NCBI RefSeq assembly: GCF_014696625.1
Contig: NZ_JACJQL010000049.1
Coordinates: 1-45,201 of the forward strand
DNA: 45,201 nt
Origin: Nostoc parmelioides FACHB-3921
Lineage (GTDB): Bacteria; Cyanobacteriota; Cyanobacteriia; Cyanobacteriales; Nostocaceae
Direction: 5' to 3'
The notes under the pieces: model-generated
Seen by the model: the letters and a program-made list of their open reading frames with translations, nothing else
Database searches by the model: none
What the model was told of the DNA's origin: nothing
Made by a program: the position numbers and the translations under genes
Part shown: piece by piece, positions 41,416 through 45,201 of the stretch
How the letters are laid out: each line of letters starts with the position of its first letter
Position numbering within the stretch: position 1 is the first letter of the stretch

Positions 41416-42459
41416 ATGCAGAAATATATTTGTCTTTTTCTCTGTTTGACTATCATTAATACTCTAATTGGTATTTATCATCCAAAATTACAAGCATCAA
41501 GTATCATTGTTAGACAAAAACAAAACCCTAATCAATTATTAGCATCTCAGCGTGTGACAAGTCCGTTGTTTCGTATTCTTAAAAATGGCAAATATGGTTT
41601 TATCGACAAAACTGGCAAAATAGTCATCGAGCCAAAATTTGATTTAGCTTGGGGCTTTATAGACGAGCGATCGCAGATTAAAATTGATGATAAATATGGG
41701 TATATTGATACTACAGGTAAACAGATTATACCTCCACAGTTTAGATTAGCCTTTGCTTTCTCTAACAGACTCGCTTTAGTATTGGTTGATTATAAATACG
41801 GTTACATCAACCCTAATGGAAAATTAGTTATTCAACCTCAATTCGAGGAAGCTTTAGCCTTTAGAAATGGGCTAGCAGCAGTTAAGGTTGATGAAAAGTG
41901 GGGTTATATAGACTTTAGTGGTAAATTAGTCATTCAGCCACAGTATGATAAGGCTCTACACTTTAACGAAGGATTAGCAGCAATTCAAATCAACAATAAA
42001 TGGGGTTATATAAACTCTCAAGGACATATAGTTGTACAACCGGATTTTGACGAAACCTTAGCTTTTTCCCAAGGTTTAGCAGCAGTTAAAATTGGCAACA
42101 AATACGGTTACATTAATACATCTGGTAAGCTTGTTATCCCACCAGAATTTGATGATGCTTGGGAATTTACTTTTAATTTAGCAGTAGTAAAAATCGGTGA
42201 GAAATGGGGTTATATCAATCCTCGTGGTGATATAGTAATTGCTGCTGAATTTGATAGAGTCACAAAATTTTCTGAAGGATTAGCTGCTGTCAAAGTCGAT
42301 AACAAGTATGGCTATATTGATACTCAAGGTAAGATGGTAATCCAGCCAAAATTTGACTTGGCTTTGAGTTTTACAAATGAACTGGCGTTAGTATATATTG
42401 ACGGCAAGGCTGGCTATATCAATAGAACAGGAGAGTTTATCTGGAATCCCAGCAATTAA
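41416..42459 (+). CDS. Secreted WG-repeat protein
   Basis: A 347-residue protein with a signal peptide or anchor (LFLCLTIINTLIGIY, about 6-20) and, from about 55 to the end, nine WG/KWG repeats of about 35 residues. Each has the form K-[YW]-G-[YF]-I-[DN]-x2-G-K-x-[VI]-I-x-P-x-[FY]-[DE] (e.g. KYGYINPNGKLVIQPQFE, KWGYINSQGHIVVQPDFD). The ninth is degenerate (GKAGYINRTGEFIW). Such repeats form beta-rich solenoids or propeller-like surfaces used for binding; no enzyme domain is present. It starts 33 bp after the Uma2 gene and could share its transcript. Repeat number may vary between strains. Confidence 0.9.
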   Translation: MQKYICLFLCLTIINTLIGIYHPKLQASSIIVRQKQNPNQLLASQRVTSPLFRILKNGKYGFIDKTGKIVIEPKFDLAWGFIDERSQIKIDDKYGYIDTTGKQIIPPQFRLAFAFSNRLALVLVDYKYGYINPNGKLVIQPQFEEALAFRNGLAAVKVDEKWGYIDFSGKLVIQPQYDKALHFNEGLAAIQINNKWGYINSQGHIVVQPDFDETLAFSQGLAAVKIGNKYGYINTSGKLVIPPEFDDAWEFTFNLAVVKIGEKWGYINPRGDIVIAAEFDRVTKFSEGLAAVKVDNKYGYIDTQGKMVIQPKFDLALSFTNELALVYIDGKAGYINRTGEFIWNPSN

Positions 42460-42734
42460 TCAAAATGTGAAACATACCTCTTTTCTTACTGGTTTTCACT
42501 TTTCTGAGTAAAATCTCCCTCATCAGCATTTATCAAGCAGAGAATATACTCCAATGAAGATGGTGTAAAAACTTTTAATTTTCATTAAAAAAACATAATT
42601 GATACTAATCATAAATACGTAATTTGTGCCACATTAAAAGGTTTCACAAACTGTTTATATTTTTCCGAAACTTTTTCAATAGAATATGTATATACCATTA
42701 CTAAACTATTATTAGAGCCTGTTGGAGGGCTGCT

Positions 42735-43223
42735 ATGAAAGATTGTCGCCCTCGACTTTATTTGCGAGGCTGTTGGCTGTTGGCTATGGTCACAAGTGTA
42801 ATTGCTACACCTGTCATCGCTCAGACAGCTAATTTTGCCACACTTCACCTATCACCAGGATTTGAACCGGCAAAGGGGAAGGTTTCCGGTCATACAGGTG
42901 GGTCTTATTCATTGTCTGCTATTAGTAACCGCGATCGCTCAAGAAAACCCTGCATTGGCTTTGCTGACCCCAAGCCGGATCACATAATGGTTTTGGAAAA
43001 GGACTTTCCGCGCCTAAAATTATTTATCAATAGTGGCGGGAAAGATACTACTTTATTAATTCAAGGGCCAGACGACACCACAATTCGCTGTGGTGACGAT
43101 ACAGGAAAGAGTAAAGACGCTAGTATTGACGATATCAACTGGAAAACTGGTACCTATCGAATTTGGATAGGTAAATTCCACTCTGGAGTCAAAACTAACT
43201 ACACGTTGACGGTACAGCAATAG
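42735..43223 (+). CDS. Small secreted protein, unknown function
   Basis: A 162-residue protein with a signal peptide (LRGCWLLAMVTSVIATPVIAQ, cleaved near AQT; shown here as its core LLAMVTSVIATPVIA). The mature part is beta-rich with two conserved-looking cysteines (in RKPCIGFADPKPDHIM and TTIRCGDDTG), which may pair, and a final GTYRIWIGKF strand. The sequence STRUCTURE of repeated DxxI and GPDDTT segments resembles pre-peptidase C-terminal-like beta-sandwiches, but only weakly. GGAGG lies 6 bases before the ATG at 42735, a strong ribosome site. It is transcribed alone. Confidence 0.78.
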   Translation: MKDCRPRLYLRGCWLLAMVTSVIATPVIAQTANFATLHLSPGFEPAKGKVSGHTGGSYSLSAISNRDRSRKPCIGFADPKPDHIMVLEKDFPRLKLFINSGGKDTTLLIQGPDDTTIRCGDDTGKSKDASIDDINWKTGTYRIWIGKFHSGVKTNYTLTVQQ

Positions 43224-43283
43224 CTTGGGAGCAGGGGAGAAGAGGAGCAAGGGAAGCAGGGGAGATAAACATTTACTTTATCC

Positions 43284-43319
43284 CCAATCCCCAGTACCCA
43301 ATCCCCAGTACCCAATCCC
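43284..43319. repeat. 14-bp tandem repeat
   Basis: CCAATCCCCAGTAC occurs twice in tandem, followed by a third partial CCAATCCC, between the small secreted protein and cysE. The preceding stretch (43226-43262) is purine-rich (GGAGCAGGGGA-like). No function is evident. Confidence 0.7.
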
Positions 43320-43374
43320 TATTAAAGATATTATGGGATAGTACCTTGTTATGGTTTCCGAGGGTGCTATCTCG

Positions 43375-44136
43375 ATGCTCTCTATACTGCGTGCTGACTT
43401 TCGTATCATCTTTGAACGTGACCCGGCTGCTCGTAATTTGCTGGAAGTCTTGTTTTGTTACCCTGGTTTGCAAGCCTTGTTATTCCATCGGGTAGCTAAC
43501 TGGCTGTATCGCCTTGGATTACCGTTTATTCCCCGCTTAATTTCTCACATAGCTCGGTTTTTGACAGGTATTGAAATTCACCCTGGTGCCACAATTGGAC
43601 AAGGTGTATTTATCGACCACGGTATGGGTGTGGTTATTGGTGAAACTGCGATCGTGGGAGACTATGCTTTGATTTATCAAGGTGTCACCCTTGGGGGAAC
43701 GGGTAAAGAAAGCGGCAAACGCCACCCTACTTTAGGCGAAAATGTTGTTGTTGGTGCTGGTGCTAAGGTACTGGGCAATCTTCAAATCGGGAATAACGTC
43801 CGCATTGGTGCTGGTTCTGTTGTCCTTAGGGATGTACCCGCCAATTGTACTGTTGTAGGTATTCCTGGGCGCATTGTTTATCGTTCTGGTGGACGAGTTG
43901 ACCCCCTAGAACATAACAATTTACCAGACTCGGAAGCTCAAGCAATTCGCGCTTTGGTTGACCGCATTGAATCGCTAGAACAACAAATACAAGCCTTACA
44001 AAATAATCAATCTGCTGCTAAAGTTCCGGTTTTGGTTGCTGCAAATTCACAAGAAGCAGAGAGATCCCACGATTCTCAGTGGTGCAACCTCAGAGATAAG
44101 GCAATTCAAGAGTTTTTAGACGGTGCTGGCATTTAA
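43375..44136 (+). CDS. cysE: Serine O-acetyltransferase
   Basis: Acetylates serine with acetyl-CoA, the first committed step of cysteine synthesis. From the ATG at 43375 (MLSILRADFRIIFERDPAAR) it has 253 residues. A short helical N-terminus leads into a left-handed beta-helix of hexapeptide repeats (GATIGQGVFIDHGMGVVIG; VTLGGTGKESGKRHP; IGNNVRIGAGSVV in parts), with the catalytic-type His in FIDHG and the GKRHP loop. The ending has a coiled segment (ALVDRIESLEQQIQALQNN) and a C-terminal EFLDGAGI tail that may be the interface with cysteine synthase. An ATG at 43351 adds eight residues without a better ribosome site. Confidence 0.93.
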   Translation: MLSILRADFRIIFERDPAARNLLEVLFCYPGLQALLFHRVANWLYRLGLPFIPRLISHIARFLTGIEIHPGATIGQGVFIDHGMGVVIGETAIVGDYALIYQGVTLGGTGKESGKRHPTLGENVVVGAGAKVLGNLQIGNNVRIGAGSVVLRDVPANCTVVGIPGRIVYRSGGRVDPLEHNNLPDSEAQAIRALVDRIESLEQQIQALQNNQSAAKVPVLVAANSQEAERSHDSQWCNLRDKAIQEFLDGAGI

Positions 44137-44143
44137 CAATTCC

Positions 44144-44364
44144 AGGACTTACGCAGTGTTACCAATTTTCTGGCTTTTTTGTCAATAGTCAATAGTCAAT
44201 AGTCAAAATCAGGGTTTTTTGGTTCAGTACGTGAGTCCTCAATTCAAAATAGCCTATGGCAAGACTGCGCCAACAAGCTCCCGCTAATTGTCTTTTGAAA
44301 CCCTTACACCCTTACACCCCTATACCCTTACACCGGGTCTCAACAGACAGTGTGCGTAAGTCCT
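44144..44364. mobile_element. MITE-like element with IS-type ends
   Basis: AGGACTTACGCA at 44144 and its complement TGCGTAAGTCCT ending at 44364 form a 12-base perfect terminal inverted repeat. The tips are the same as that of the IS at both window ends. The interior has no ORF: a heptamer array, an internal decayed end (TACGTGAGTCCT, 44224-44235), CCCTTACACC-type units and GTCTCAACAGACA shared with 16705-16808. It is probably a non-autonomous derivative mobilised by that IS transposase. Confidence 0.68.
44181..44205. repeat. Heptamer tandem repeat (GTCAATA)x3.5
   Basis: Three exact GTCAATA units and most of a fourth, inside the MITE-like element. GTCAATA is a rotation of the complement of TGACTAT, the unit at 16822-16849. 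Confidence 0.75.
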
Positions 44365-44385
44365 ATTAGGGTTCAGCACTCCCCA

Positions 44386-44970
44386 TTATGGGTTAACAGC
44401 TTGGATAGTCCACTCTTGGTTGTGATCACGACGATAAAGATAACGGTTTTGTGGTTCACCTCGTAATTCCAAATGGTCTATCTGGGTGGGTTCTAATAGT
44501 AGTAAGCAAAAATTAGGTACTGGTTGCTGGGGATTTGGTGGCGGTGGATTAAAGGCTGCCTGATCCTCATCTCTCGGTTGACTAGGGTAAGGCCAAGCAA
44601 ACTGTAAGCGTGCAGCATCACTCAGTTCTTGCCAAGTGCTAATCCGGGCTGGTTGGAGGTGAGCATGAGATTCATCACTTGCCACTAAAGTTAATTGTCC
44701 GGTGATGCGAAACTGCTCTCTGGTATTGGCAAAATACCAACAAGCTTCTGCCCAAGGCTGTTGCTGTATCTGGTCGATTTTCTCACTACGAGCATCAGTG
44801 ATAAATTTGAGTTGGTTGCTGTCTGCCAAAAAACCGCGAAATACGATAGTCCGGTTAGCTGGATGACCGTTTGCTTTGACTGTGGCTAGTTGTAAGTAGC
44901 GGGAGTAAACTAGGCTGCGGTTACGATGGAGGGCATGGGCGATCGCGCTTCGCCAAGGAGCTAGAGACAT
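44386..44970 (-). CDS. Alr4036-family pyridoxamine-phosphate-oxidase-like flavoprotein
   Basis: A 194-residue FMN-binding split-barrel protein of the Alr4036 family of PNPOx-like proteins. Family blocks: LAPWRSAIAHALHRNRSLVYSRY at the start (as LAPWRSAI and NRSLVYSRYLQLAT), HPANRTIVFRGF (FMN phosphate contacts), FITDARSEKI and ACWYFANTREQFRI, then FCLLLLEPTQIDHLELRG and a tail WTIQAVNP. True PdxH enzymes have a different dimer tail (R-x-R near the end), which is not seen here, so pyridoxal-phosphate synthesis is possible but not assured. It is transcribed toward the MITE and the cysE gene. Confidence 0.9.
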   Translation of the reverse strand: MSLAPWRSAIAHALHRNRSLVYSRYLQLATVKANGHPANRTIVFRGFLADSNQLKFITDARSEKIDQIQQQPWAEACWYFANTREQFRITGQLTLVASDESHAHLQPARISTWQELSDAARLQFAWPYPSQPRDEDQAAFNPPPPNPQQPVPNFCLLLLEPTQIDHLELRGEPQNRYLYRRDHNQEWTIQAVNP

Positions 44971-45094
44971 ATTAAATAATTGGTAATTCGTAATTTATAT
45001 TACTCTTTTCCTTTGTTAATTAAGTTTGATGGCAATCAGCTAATGTCAGATTTACCGTAATGTGTGTGATTTTGCCTGATTTTATATTGATATA

Positions 45095-45201
45095 TAGGAC
45101 TTACGCATTGACAAAATGGCAAAAGAGTGGATTGATAAAAAGTATCATCTACTCACTAGGTATCGAACAATCAGAGAAATCAGCAAACCCTCGACAGCAC
45201 A
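45095..45201 (+). mobile_element. IS element end, cut by window edge (right copy)
   Basis: Starts TAGGACTTACGCA and continues to the window edge as the exact reverse complement of bases 1-107. The bases just outside (before 45095) differ from those after 107, so the repeat boundary is sharp. See the left copy for interpretation. Confidence 0.8.
45116..45201 (+). CDS. Transposase N-terminus, partial (right)
   Basis: Opens with ATG at 45116 and encodes MAKEWIDKKYHLLTRYRTI and onward to the window edge with no stop. It is identical to the left partial ORF. The ATG lies 21 bases from the element tip. The family is not assigned. Confidence 0.6.
   Translation, partial: MAKEWIDKKYHLLTRYRTIREISKPSTA

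Noticed and set aside
1..45201. A 45-kb composite transposon between two inverted IS copies
   Set aside because: The interior is largely core chromosome (ftrC, pgsA, lptB, hrcA, cysE), and both copies are cut at the same base by the window edges, which fits a broken assembly better.

Overview
The window looks like chromosome of a filamentous, heterocyst-type cyanobacterium (Nostoc / Anabaena / Trichormus). Evidence is the dense HIP1 octamers (GCGATCGC, e.g. near 434), a plant-type ferredoxin-thioredoxin reductase catalytic subunit, AvaK-type PRC-barrel/DUF2382 proteins, an Alr4036-family flavin oxidase-like protein, heptameric tandem repeats and several small palindromic repeat families. Almost everything inside is chromosomal and most of it housekeeping. 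No rRNA, tRNA, CRISPR array or phage module was recognised.

The first and last 107 bases are exact inverted copies of one sequence, the end of an insertion element carrying the start of a transposase that reads out of the window on both sides. The simplest reading is a draft contig broken at two copies of a multicopy IS.

Layout. (1) 0.3-6.5 kb, minus strand: a phosphorelay cluster with a REC-wHTH-HPt-REC-REC regulator, a dCACHE/PAS histidine kinase and two single-domain receivers. A nested pair of small insertion elements lies between the two receivers. (2) 7.5-11 kb, plus: a CPA2 cation/proton antiporter with C-terminal USP-like domains, a small anchored protein and an AMIN-domain protein. 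(3) 11.1-16.7 kb, minus: a Uma2 nuclease-like protein, an Lpt lipopolysaccharide-export cluster (LptF/G-like permease, lptB, lptA-like), a DUF309 gene overlapping ftrC, and a DUF58 protein. (4) pgsA on plus at 16.9 kb. (5) 17.6-26.1 kb, minus: the most interesting region. It encodes a fatty acyl-AMP ligase, an acyl-CoA-dehydrogenase-like flavoprotein, an acyl carrier protein, an MBOAT acyltransferase, an SGNH-like membrane-anchored protein and an HTTM-DCC membrane protein. Four of these match, part for part, the logic of the Dlt D-alanylation system (ligase, carrier, MBOAT, SGNH), but with a fatty-acid ligase. (6) 26.6-29.5 kb: a small membrane protein, a YgfZ-like protein, methylthioadenosine phosphorylase and a 67-aa protein. 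(7) 30-34.8 kb, plus: a short-form transketolase followed by three related DUF2382 proteins, two with a PRC-barrel. (8) 34.8-38.4 kb, minus: glutathionyl-hydroquinone reductase, a conserved membrane protein, hrcA and a rhodanese. (9) 38.7-45 kb: a DUF3352 protein, a second Uma2 protein, a WG-repeat protein, a small secreted protein, cysE, and the Alr4036-family protein on minus.

Intergenic DNA is rich in repeats: a three-copy hairpin element, a 221-bp MITE-like element with the same ends as the flanking IS, four copies of a 20-bp palindrome, and four heptamer arrays. Function calls come from reading motifs only; no database search was run.
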